This document shows positions 1-5,587 of a stretch of DNA of 5,949 nt, piece after piece; within the stretch, counting starts at the first letter, position 1, and each line of letters begins with the position of its first letter. The DNA lies in contig JAERRQ010000074.1 of assembly GCA_016735355.1 (NCBI GenBank), positions 1-5,949 on the forward strand, given 5' to 3'. Both the position numbers and the translations under genes were made by a program. The notes under the pieces are model-generated. The model worked only from the letters and a program-made list of their open reading frames with translations, had not been told where the DNA came from and ran no database searches. This DNA comes from Desulfobacterales bacterium (GTDB lineage Bacteria; Desulfobacterota; Desulfobacteria; Desulfobacterales; BuS5).

Positions 1-398
1 GCCACCGCTAAAACAAGGTTGGCTGTTTTACGCCCCACCCCCGGCAGTTTTAACAGTTCCTCAAGTTCATCCGGCACCTTGTCGGCATGAGGTTTCAGAG
101 CGTCCGGCAGCCCGTAAAGATACTTCGCTTTATTGTTAAAAAATCCAACAGGTCGGATCAAGGCACGAATTCGTTCCTCGCTCAAACCGGCCAGCGTATG
201 AATATCAGGCGCCTCATTAAACAAGCTGCGGGAGGCCCGGGCAGTGGTTTCATCCCTGGTTCTGGCTGAAAGAATTGTTGCCACCAATACTTTAAAAGGA
301 TCGCGGGTTTGCACGGCGATCAGATCAACAATAGGAGTATGGTAATTTGCAACTTCCTGTTCCAAAGCCAAAATAAAAGATTCAAGTGTGATGCTCAT
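1..398 (-). CDS. nth: Endonuclease III, N-terminal part (runs off left edge)
   Basis: This is a DNA glycosylase/AP lyase of base excision repair that removes oxidised pyrimidines in the cytoplasm. Reading the minus strand from the ATG at 398-396 gives 132 complete codons before the window ends. The protein begins MSITLESFILALEQEV. It contains the family segment VATILSARTRDETT (about residues 39-52) and the helix-hairpin-helix LPGVGRKTANLVL (118-130). Lys124 in GVGRKTA corresponds to the catalytic lysine of the family (Lys120 in E. coli Nth). The catalytic aspartate and the C-terminal 4Fe-4S cysteines would lie beyond the left edge and cannot be checked. The SARTRDET variant replaces the SAQ seen in E. 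coli; as I recall, SAR/SQR forms occur in anaerobe and archaeal homologues. A purine-rich AAAGGA lies about 13 nt before the start, a rather long spacing. The gene is divergent from the rest of the window and probably separately transcribed. Confidence 0.9.
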   Translation of the reverse strand, partial: MSITLESFILALEQEVANYHTPIVDLIAVQTRDPFKVLVATILSARTRDETTARASRSLFNEAPDIHTLAGLSEERIRALIRPVGFFNNKAKYLYGLPDALKPHADKVPDELEELLKLPGVGRKTANLVLAV

Positions 399-463
399 AC
401 TGTTTTTTTTTATCCTTTGCGAAGTTTCCCCGAATACTTCCAGACTGCACATGAAATGTTACG

Positions 464-492
464 AATATATACGATATACGGGAGATGATCAA
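464..492 (-). promoter_or_regulatory. Candidate sigma-70-type promoter for nth
   Basis: On the minus strand a -35-like TTGATC (492-487) is followed after exactly 17 nt by a -10-like TATATT (469-464). That matches the consensus at 4/6 and 5/6 positions. It would start transcription near position 457 and give a leader of about 60 nt before the nth ATG. The -10 sits at the edge of a tandem ATATACG pair (467-480). The call rests on consensus matching by eye only; AT-rich DNA yields chance matches. Confidence 0.45.
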
Positions 493-539
493 GTTTTTCC
501 AATCTTGGGCGATTGCATCAAATGTAGTTTGATTTTTGA

Positions 540-569
540 TTTACAATAAATTCAATATGGTATTTTAAT
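540..569 (+). promoter_or_regulatory. Candidate promoter for the rightward operon
   Basis: A TTTACA (540-545, 5/6 to the -35 consensus) is followed after 18 nt by TTTAAT (564-569, 5/6 to the -10 consensus). An overlapping TATTTT at 561-566 is an alternative -10 with a short 15-nt spacer. Transcription would start near 576, leaving a leader of roughly 115 nt that contains the hairpin at 620-656. The surrounding DNA is very AT-rich, so chance matches are likely. I infer it mainly because the operon must have a promoter in this divergent gap. Confidence 0.3.
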
Positions 570-619
570 AGAAAATAGAAACAAGGCGCGTGTCCGGAAA
601 TTGTTGTAATATTTGCTTG

Positions 620-656
620 TTTTTGAAGCGATTAAGCTTTATCATCGCTTTAAAAA
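620..656. repeat. Inverted repeat (hairpin) upstream of the operon
   Basis: The arms TTTTTGAAGCGAT (620-632) and ATCGCTTTAAAAA (644-656) can pair over 13 positions with a single G-T mismatch (625/651), leaving an 11-nt loop. The central 7-bp core AAGCGAT/ATCGCTT is perfect. It is centred about 50 bp before the radical SAM gene. No run of T follows the 3' arm on either strand, because the T tract and A tract belong to the stem, so a classic intrinsic terminator is unlikely. It could be an operator or a structured leader element. Confidence 0.5.
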
Positions 657-689
657 ATTAAGCTGTTAAAGTCGGTCAAATGAATATTT

Positions 690-1619
690 ATGGTTGAAAA
701 AAGGTATAATGATTTAAACGGATATTTTAGAAAAATATTCGGTTGCAGGGTGCAGAAAATTTCTATAGATGCCGGTTTGTCATGCCCGAACAGGGATGGC
801 ACAATTTCAAGCGGGGGCTGTATCTATTGCAATGCCAAGGGCTCAGGAACAGGGGCGCATTCTCGGGGACTTTCTATAACCGAGCAGCTTTGTAAGGGTA
901 AACAGGCGCTTGCAAAAAGATATAAGGCAAAAAAATTTATAGCCTATTTTCAGTCTTTTACAAATACTTATGCCCCGGTTGAGAAGCTTGAGCAGCTTTA
1001 TGGGGAGGCCCTGGCGATCAAGGACGTGGTGGGTCTTTCAATCGGGACAAGGCCGGACTGCGTGGACGAGCAGGTCCTGGAGCTTTTGCAGGATTATGCC
1101 CGGGAACGGTTGATATGGATCGAATACGGCTTGCAGACCGTGCATGATGCAACTCTCTCTTTTATGAACAGGGGGCATGACTTTAAAGCTTTTCAAAATG
1201 CTGTAGATGCAACTGTCGATCGGAATATCAACATTTGTGCTCATATTATCCTGGGCCTTCCCGGTGAAACCGGTGCGATGATGATGGAAACCGCCAAAAC
1301 TTTGTCCGATATGCGTATTGACGGGATTAAGCTGCATCTTTTATATGTTGTAAAAGAGACAAAACTTGAAAAACTATACAATAGAGGAATATATAGATGC
1401 CTTGAGCAGGATGAATATGTAAATATCGTTGCAGATTTTCTTGAAAAGATACCTCCTAATATAGTGATACAGCGCCTGACAGGTGATCCTCACCCTGAAG
1501 AACTGGTTGCGCCGGCCTGGTCTATTAAAAAAACGGAAACACTTGCTTTGATTAACGACATATTGACAAAAAGAAATTCCCGGCAGGGTAAGAAAAATGA
1601 AAATATTATTGACCAATGA
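690..1619 (+). CDS. yhcC: YhcC-type radical SAM protein (TIGR01212 family)
   Basis: This is a radical S-adenosylmethionine protein of the YhcC/TIGR01212 family; its substrate is not established to my knowledge. The cluster-binding region is an extended form: CPNRDG (Cys32) followed by GGCIYCN (Cys44, Cys47), i.e. C-x11-C-x2-C rather than the common CxxxCxxC. Other recognisable family stretches are IGTRPDC (118-124), WIEYGLQT (143-150), HIILGLPGE (185-193) and QRLTGDP (261-267). The 309-residue length is normal for the family. The ATG at 690 is the first in-frame start after an in-frame stop at 681-683, and the N-terminus aligns with family members as I recall them. There is no clear Shine-Dalgarno sequence, unlike the genes at the other end of the run. 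The 3' end overlaps the next gene by 23 bp, so it is the first gene of the operon. Gene symbol by family resemblance only. Confidence 0.88.
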   Translation: MVEKRYNDLNGYFRKIFGCRVQKISIDAGLSCPNRDGTISSGGCIYCNAKGSGTGAHSRGLSITEQLCKGKQALAKRYKAKKFIAYFQSFTNTYAPVEKLEQLYGEALAIKDVVGLSIGTRPDCVDEQVLELLQDYARERLIWIEYGLQTVHDATLSFMNRGHDFKAFQNAVDATVDRNINICAHIILGLPGETGAMMMETAKTLSDMRIDGIKLHLLYVVKETKLEKLYNRGIYRCLEQDEYVNIVADFLEKIPPNIVIQRLTGDPHPEELVAPAWSIKKTETLALINDILTKRNSRQGKKNENIIDQ

Positions 1620-2364
1620 TGATGGAATTTATGCAAAAGGATTGTTGGCGCTTTATAATAGGTTTGCTGAAAAACATGATGTCACGATAATTGCGCCGGA
1701 TCGGGAACGCAGCGCAGTGGGGCACGGTTTAACAATTCATTCGCCGATTAGAATAAAAAAAATTAATGATTATTTCAAGGTAAATGGCTATGCCGTCAAC
1801 GGAACACCTGCGGACTGTATCAAGCTCGGTATCGTGAAATTGCTTGATCAAAGGCCTGATATGGTAATTTCCGGAATAAATCCCGGCGCCAATGTGGGCA
1901 TAAATATAAATTATTCAGGCACTGCCGCGGCTGCCAGGGAGGCGGCCCTGTTCGGAATCCCTGCAATAGCCGTTTCGGTAAAGGGCTTTATATCGGATTA
2001 TTATGCAGATGCCGCTGTTTTTACCGAAAAATTATCTGAAAAAATTATGCAGCGCGGATTGCCCAGGGGAACCTTTCTTAATGTCAACCTCCCGGATCTG
2101 CCTGCGAATAAAACAAAAGGGATTATTATAAGCAGACAAGGGGCTTCTACTCTTGATGAGTATTTTGATCAAAGAATCGATACCAGGAATCGTACATATT
2201 ACTGGCATGGATGCGATCTGCCGGCTGAAAGTGACATCCGGGAGATAGACGAAAATGCGATTTTGAACAATTTTATTTCAATAACACCGGTCAGGTGTGA
2301 TATGACGAATTATTCATTTCTGGATGATTTGAAAACATGGGATATTGGCGGGATTATTGAATGA
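1597..2364 (+). CDS. surE: 5'/3'-nucleotidase SurE
   Basis: SurE is a metal-dependent phosphatase that releases inorganic phosphate from nucleoside 5'- and 3'-monophosphates; some homologues also act on short polyphosphate. The protein starts MKILLTNDDGI. Active-site residues characteristic of the family are all present at the expected numbering: Asp8 and Asp9 in the NDDG motif, Ser39 in RERSAVG, and Asn95 in SGINPGANVG. The further conserved blocks NGTPADC (68-74) and YSGTAAAAREA (106-116) are intact. At 255 residues it has the usual length. The start overlaps the end of the upstream gene by 23 bp, and AGGG at 1585-1588 provides a ribosome binding site about 8 nt upstream. The stop overlaps the next start as ATGA (2361-2364), indicating translational coupling. 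No sign of degradation. Confidence 0.97.
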   Translation: MKILLTNDDGIYAKGLLALYNRFAEKHDVTIIAPDRERSAVGHGLTIHSPIRIKKINDYFKVNGYAVNGTPADCIKLGIVKLLDQRPDMVISGINPGANVGININYSGTAAAAREAALFGIPAIAVSVKGFISDYYADAAVFTEKLSEKIMQRGLPRGTFLNVNLPDLPANKTKGIIISRQGASTLDEYFDQRIDTRNRTYYWHGCDLPAESDIREIDENAILNNFISITPVRCDMTNYSFLDDLKTWDIGGIIE

Positions 2365-3311
2365 AAAACAAGTTTGTAAATGATTTGAGTTCCGGTGTTC
2401 AGGTTGATGATGTCTTTGTATTGTCGGAAAAGAATATTTCTCAGAAAAAGGACGGCAATAATTTTCTGCATGTTGTTTTGTCGGATAAAACCGGGAAAAT
2501 AAAAGGTGTTGTATGGGATAATGTGGAAAATATTATCAATAGTATAAGATCCGGTGATTTTGTTCATGTAAAGGGAAATGTCTCCGAATACAGGGATTCT
2601 TTGCAGCTTGTTGTCAAGACTATGGAATATCTTGCTGAAGATTCTGTGGAACCGGCTGTTTTTTTACCTGTAACATGCCATGATATCGAAAAAATGTTTG
2701 GCCGTATAAAAAAATTAACATCCTCTATCAAGACTGACTATCTAAGGGGACTTTTTGAAGCATTCTGGAATGATCAGGATTTTGTCAGCAAGTTCAAAAT
2801 CGCTCCGGCCGCAAAAAAAATGCACCACGCCTACCTCGGCGGGCTGCTGGAGCATTCATTGTCCATGGCGCTTCTGGTTGAAAAAATAGCAGGTCATTAC
2901 AGCGGGATAAATCAGGATCTGCTTCTTGCCGGGGCTATACTTCATGATATTGGGAAAATACGTGAATTCGATTACAGGACAAAGATTGATTATTCGGATG
3001 AGGGCCGGCTGCTGAATCATATTGTTATTGGGATACAGATGGTTGATGAAAAAATCGGTCAAATAAAAAATTTTCCCGAAGAAGATGCCCTGCTTTTAAA
3101 GCATATGGTTGCAAGTCATCACGGCATCAGGGAGTTTGGCTCGCCTGAGCCGCCCAAGACCGTTGAAGCTGTTCTGCTTAATTATGTTGATGAGATAGAT
3201 TCCAAGATTAATGGTATTCGCAATTTTATTTCTTCTGCAGATCAGAATGAAGCCTGGACATCATATCACAATCTGTTGGGACGTCATTTTTATATAGGGA
3301 AAAAGGAGTAA
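2361..3311 (+). CDS. yhaM: YhaM-type 3'-5' exonuclease (OB-fold + HD domain)
   Basis: Members of this family, best known from Bacillus subtilis YhaM, degrade single-stranded RNA and DNA from the 3' end with metal ions held by an HD domain. An N-terminal OB-fold nucleic-acid-binding domain covers about residues 12-92 (GVQVDDVFVL ... GKIKGVVWD ... GDFVHVKGNV). The HD phosphohydrolase domain covers about 155-285: LLEHSLSM (His165), AILHDIGK (His195-Asp196), LLNHIVIG (His220), KHMVASHHG (His248, His253, His254) and the closing LNYVDEIDSKING (Asp277). The 316 residues match the approximately 314 of B. subtilis YhaM, and the C-terminal HFYIGKK resembles the family ending. The gene starts in an ATGA overlap with surE. 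Substrate preference in this organism is inferred, not seen. Confidence 0.92.
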   Translation: MKNKFVNDLSSGVQVDDVFVLSEKNISQKKDGNNFLHVVLSDKTGKIKGVVWDNVENIINSIRSGDFVHVKGNVSEYRDSLQLVVKTMEYLAEDSVEPAVFLPVTCHDIEKMFGRIKKLTSSIKTDYLRGLFEAFWNDQDFVSKFKIAPAAKKMHHAYLGGLLEHSLSMALLVEKIAGHYSGINQDLLLAGAILHDIGKIREFDYRTKIDYSDEGRLLNHIVIGIQMVDEKIGQIKNFPEEDALLLKHMVASHHGIREFGSPEPPKTVEAVLLNYVDEIDSKINGIRNFISSADQNEAWTSYHNLLGRHFYIGKKE

Positions 3312-3323
3312 TAACTACTATTT

Positions 3324-3983
3324 ATGTTTATTACTTTTGAGGGCATAGAGGGGGCGGGCAAGACAACCCAGATAAAGCGACTGCATGCATTTTTAATCAA
3401 GAACGGTTATGAATCCATTATAACCCGCGAACCCGGCGGAACCAGAATAGGCGGCCATATTCGTGCAATTCTGCTTAATCCGCAAAATAGTGATATGGAG
3501 CCTCTGGCCGAACTTCTTCTTTATACGGCAGACCGCGCTCAACATATTAATGAAATTATAAAGCCGGCTTTAAGCAGCAACAAAACCGTTTTGTGCGACC
3601 GTTACTTTGACGCAACCCTGGTTTATCAAGGCGTTACTCGAGGACTCGACACAGGACTTATTAAAAAATTACATGAAACAATCTTTAATAATCTCAAACC
3701 TGACATTACTTTTCTCCTGGATCTTGCGCCCGAACTCGGTCTGCAACGCGCATGGAAAGATATTAATAATGGTTCTAGAAAAAATCATGAAACCAGATTT
3801 GAGAATGAGAATTTTGCTTTTCATGAAAAAATCAGGGCCGGCTATCTTGAACTTGCACATAATGAGCCTGAGCGGTTTTGTATTATTGATGCATCTAAAG
3901 ATCAGGATCATATATATCAGGATATAATAGACTCCTTAAAGGGGCGGACAAGGTTTCTTATTGCAGAGGGTTTAAACTTATGA
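3324..3983 (+). CDS. tmk: Thymidylate kinase (dTMP kinase)
   Basis: Tmk phosphorylates dTMP to dTDP using ATP, an essential step in dTTP synthesis. The P-loop GIEGAGKTT is at residues 7-15 (Lys13), TREPGGT at 34-40 and the CDRY motif at 91-94, followed by DATLVYQG. The LID region (about 141-160) holds several basic residues (Arg141, Lys145, Arg152, Lys153, Arg158) and ends in TRFE where DRFE or DRIE is usual. It appears several residues longer than in E. coli Tmk, which helps explain the 219-residue length. The start is fixed by the family N-terminus MFITFEG. The nearest Shine-Dalgarno-like AAGGAG (3303-3308) sits inside the end of the preceding gene, about 15 nt from the ATG, a long spacing. 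The gap to yhaM is 12 bp, and the stop overlaps the next start as ATGA. Confidence 0.96.
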   Translation: MFITFEGIEGAGKTTQIKRLHAFLIKNGYESIITREPGGTRIGGHIRAILLNPQNSDMEPLAELLLYTADRAQHINEIIKPALSSNKTVLCDRYFDATLVYQGVTRGLDTGLIKKLHETIFNNLKPDITFLLDLAPELGLQRAWKDINNGSRKNHETRFENENFAFHEKIRAGYLELAHNEPERFCIIDASKDQDHIYQDIIDSLKGRTRFLIAEGLNL

Positions 3984-4975
3984 AAGTGATATTTTTTCCA
4001 TTTACACGTATTAATAACACTGTTGCTGACGCATTGAATGCATGGTTCAGTCGGATTATCGTTTACCGGCCCTCGAACCTTGATTATCCGGCAATTATGA
4101 ATAATGTCGAATCTACTGATTTAATAAGTATACATACTCCTGTAACGGGCGATGAAGATTTAATCAAACGCATTATACAGGATTTCAAAGCCTGGGGGGA
4201 TATTCATCATAATGGTGAAATGGAGGCAAGCAAGTTTACAGGTAATACGATCCCTTTTTTTGATGAGAACTCAATAAATCAAATAAAGATAGATATAAAA
4301 AAAGGGCTGTCCAATCCCGCTGAAATGGAAAAAGACCATCTCTTGAATGCAAGAGTTTTTCTTCATTTGGCCCAGGAATTTGACCAACAGAATGATGAAA
4401 TGAAACAGGAATTACTTTTATGTGAAGAATTGGAACAGAAACTTGTAAGCGACCTAATGGGAACCGATAGTAATAGTGCAGATCAAAACAAAACAAAAGA
4501 ATTTTCGCCGGATAGTTCCGGTAATTTTATGATAGAGCAGAGAATTGCCGCGTGGTCCAGGCTTTTTATGCATGAGCAGGAATGCGTGCCTCTGTTTATT
4601 ACCACCAGCAGGCAGGCAATCGAATATTTAACAGATAAGGCCGGCGGCGGCGAGAAGGTATTAACAATTAATACTGATGAACCGGAAGCCGACGGTTTTT
4701 TAGACAAAATTGATGATATGGCGAGAAATGCCTGGGAGCCGTCAACAACTATCCCTCATATGCAAACCAGGAGCCTGCAAGATACCGATAATCCGGAAAT
4801 AGAAACATCCAGCAGACTAACCTTTTATATAATACCTGATAAAACACCCCATGAGTTTTTTGCCGGCTGCGCTGATATTGATATTTCCGGAATAGACCTG
4901 CCCGAAGAAAGAAAAAAGGTGAGGAACACTATATTGGGGCTTTATCAAAGATCTAATAATAAATTATTAATCTAA
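3980..4975 (+). CDS. Unrecognised 331-residue protein coupled to tmk
   Basis: I do not recognise this family with confidence. The protein begins MKVIFFPFTRINNTVADALN and is acidic and soluble-looking: no signal peptide, no hydrophobic membrane segment, no Walker A motif and no CxxC pair (cysteines only at 148, 202 and 297). Residues 1-60 look like a compact alpha/beta segment, 112-160 are strongly helix-prone (charged, Leu-rich, ELLLCEELEQKLVSDLM), and 161-182 is a polar Asn/Ser-rich linker. A second region starts near 185 (RIAAWSRLF, then VPLFITTSRQAIEYL), and the C-terminus (about 279-323) contains a beta-like RLTFYII stretch and a DLPEERKKVRN helix. The gene starts in an ATGA overlap with tmk, with AGAGGG about 9 nt upstream, so it is co-translated. 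Many bacteria carry holB (clamp-loader delta prime) after tmk, but nothing here looks AAA+. The length and coupling make it a real gene. Confidence 0.85.
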   Translation: MKVIFFPFTRINNTVADALNAWFSRIIVYRPSNLDYPAIMNNVESTDLISIHTPVTGDEDLIKRIIQDFKAWGDIHHNGEMEASKFTGNTIPFFDENSINQIKIDIKKGLSNPAEMEKDHLLNARVFLHLAQEFDQQNDEMKQELLLCEELEQKLVSDLMGTDSNSADQNKTKEFSPDSSGNFMIEQRIAAWSRLFMHEQECVPLFITTSRQAIEYLTDKAGGGEKVLTINTDEPEADGFLDKIDDMARNAWEPSTTIPHMQTRSLQDTDNPEIETSSRLTFYIIPDKTPHEFFAGCADIDISGIDLPEERKKVRNTILGLYQRSNNKLLI

Positions 4976-4977
4976 AT

Positions 4978-4985
4978 AAAGGAGG
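4978..4985 (+). promoter_or_regulatory. Strong Shine-Dalgarno, PK_C-like copy 1
   Basis: AAAGGAGG with a 6-nt spacer to the ATG at 4992 is near-perfect complementarity to the 16S rRNA tail. It is stronger than any ribosome binding site upstream in the window, suggesting that this gene is translated independently and at a higher level than the preceding ones. Confidence 0.8.
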
Positions 4986-4991
4986 TCGCTT

Positions 4992-5540
4992 ATGTATTTC
5001 AATCAAAAAGGAGCAGCAAATACTGAACAGACGCTTAAACTCGCCTGTGAAAGAGCAAAAGAACTTGGTATAGATGAATTGGTCATTGCTTCTACAACAG
5101 GAGATACAGCTTACAAGGCTTTGGAAGTATTTTCAGGGTTCAAGATTACCGCTGTGACTTATCATTGCGGTTTTAAAGAACCTTTTAAGAGTGTGATGGC
5201 GGATAATGTTAGAAAGGATTTGGAGGAAAAAGGTGTTAAGGTTATTTCCGCAACCCATGCGCTGTCGGGCGTGGAAAGATCAATAGCCCAAAAATATTCC
5301 GGATCACTTCCTGTGCTTCTTATCGCAGATACCTTAAAATTGTTTGGCCAGGGTACCAAAGTAGCGGTGGAGATAGCAGTAATGGCGGCAGACTCGGGTG
5401 CGCTTTCCGGAAACGATATAGTATCCATAGGCGGATCGGCAAAGGGCTCAGATACAGCCTTAATTTTAAAACCGGCCCATCAGTTGTCTTTTTTTGATCT
5501 AAAGATAAGGGAAGTAGTATGTAAACCGGGTTCTTGTTAA
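4992..5540 (+). CDS. Stand-alone pyruvate kinase C-terminal-domain-like protein, copy 1
   Basis: The 182-residue protein resembles the pyruvate kinase C-terminal (alpha/beta, PK_C) domain occurring alone, without the catalytic TIM barrel. It should therefore have no pyruvate kinase activity, and its role is not known to me. Recognisable blocks are LVIASTTGDTAYKALEVF (30-47), the signature-like SATHALSGVERSI (86-98), LPVLLIADTLKLFGQG (106-121), VEIAVMAADSG (126-136) and SIGGSAKGSDTALILKPA (145-162). The C-terminus carries two cysteines (CKPGSC). In full-length pyruvate kinase this domain binds allosteric effectors, so ligand sensing is a possible role (inference). It follows the 331-residue gene after 16 bp and may be read from the same transcript. 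A second copy begins 47 bp after its stop. Comparison from memory suggests this copy is nearer to the family consensus than copy 2. Confidence 0.85.
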   Translation: MYFNQKGAANTEQTLKLACERAKELGIDELVIASTTGDTAYKALEVFSGFKITAVTYHCGFKEPFKSVMADNVRKDLEEKGVKVISATHALSGVERSIAQKYSGSLPVLLIADTLKLFGQGTKVAVEIAVMAADSGALSGNDIVSIGGSAKGSDTALILKPAHQLSFFDLKIREVVCKPGSC

Positions 5541-5573
5541 ACCGGATACTAAGGGCTCGGCAAAAAATAACGA

Positions 5574-5581
5574 AAAGGAGG
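5574..5581 (+). promoter_or_regulatory. Strong Shine-Dalgarno, PK_C-like copy 2
   Basis: AAAGGAGG with a 6-nt spacer to the ATG at 5588 has the same geometry as in copy 1. It lies in the 47-bp gap between the two copies, a gap that shows no terminator-like hairpin with a T run, so the two genes are probably co-transcribed. Confidence 0.8.
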
Positions 5582-5587
5582 CCGTTT

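Larger units (their letters stand above)
399..689. other. Divergent intergenic region nth / yhcC-like
   Basis: This 291-bp gap separates the two divergent transcription units. No convincing protein-coding ORF or RNA gene was seen in it. It holds one promoter candidate facing each way, a perfect tandem ATATACG pair at 467-480, a short GC-rich patch near 585-597 in otherwise AT-rich DNA, and a long imperfect inverted repeat at 620-656. Poly-T tracts such as 402-411 lie just upstream of the nth start and are more likely part of its leader than a terminator. Confidence 0.7.

Noticed and set aside
87..269. 60-residue plus-strand ORF
   Set aside because: It lies antisense to nth, whose reading frame shows clear endonuclease III motifs. 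No ribosome binding site or recognisable protein features.
680..697. Five-codon micro-ORF (ATG to TGA) overlapping the radical SAM start
   Set aside because: No Shine-Dalgarno and no conserved peptide; probably coincidental, although a leader-peptide role cannot be excluded.
3607..3927. 106-residue plus-strand ORF inside tmk
   Set aside because: It is out of frame within a clearly conserved tmk; its low-complexity Ile/Leu/Met content is typical of a shadow frame.
4934..4962. Possible internal promoter before PK_C-like copy 1 (TTGGGG ... TAATAA)
   Set aside because: Poor match to both consensus boxes and located in an AT-rich gene end; not supportable by eye.
4954..4969. AT-only palindrome TAATAAT-AA-ATTATTA near the end of the 331-residue gene
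   Set aside because: Too weak a stem and no T run after it to be a terminator; it lies inside coding sequence, and such palindromes are expected by chance in AT-rich DNA.
5468..5545. AAACCGG occurring three times around the end of PK_C-like copy 1
   Set aside because: Short, irregularly spaced and mostly within codons; not convincing as a binding-site array.
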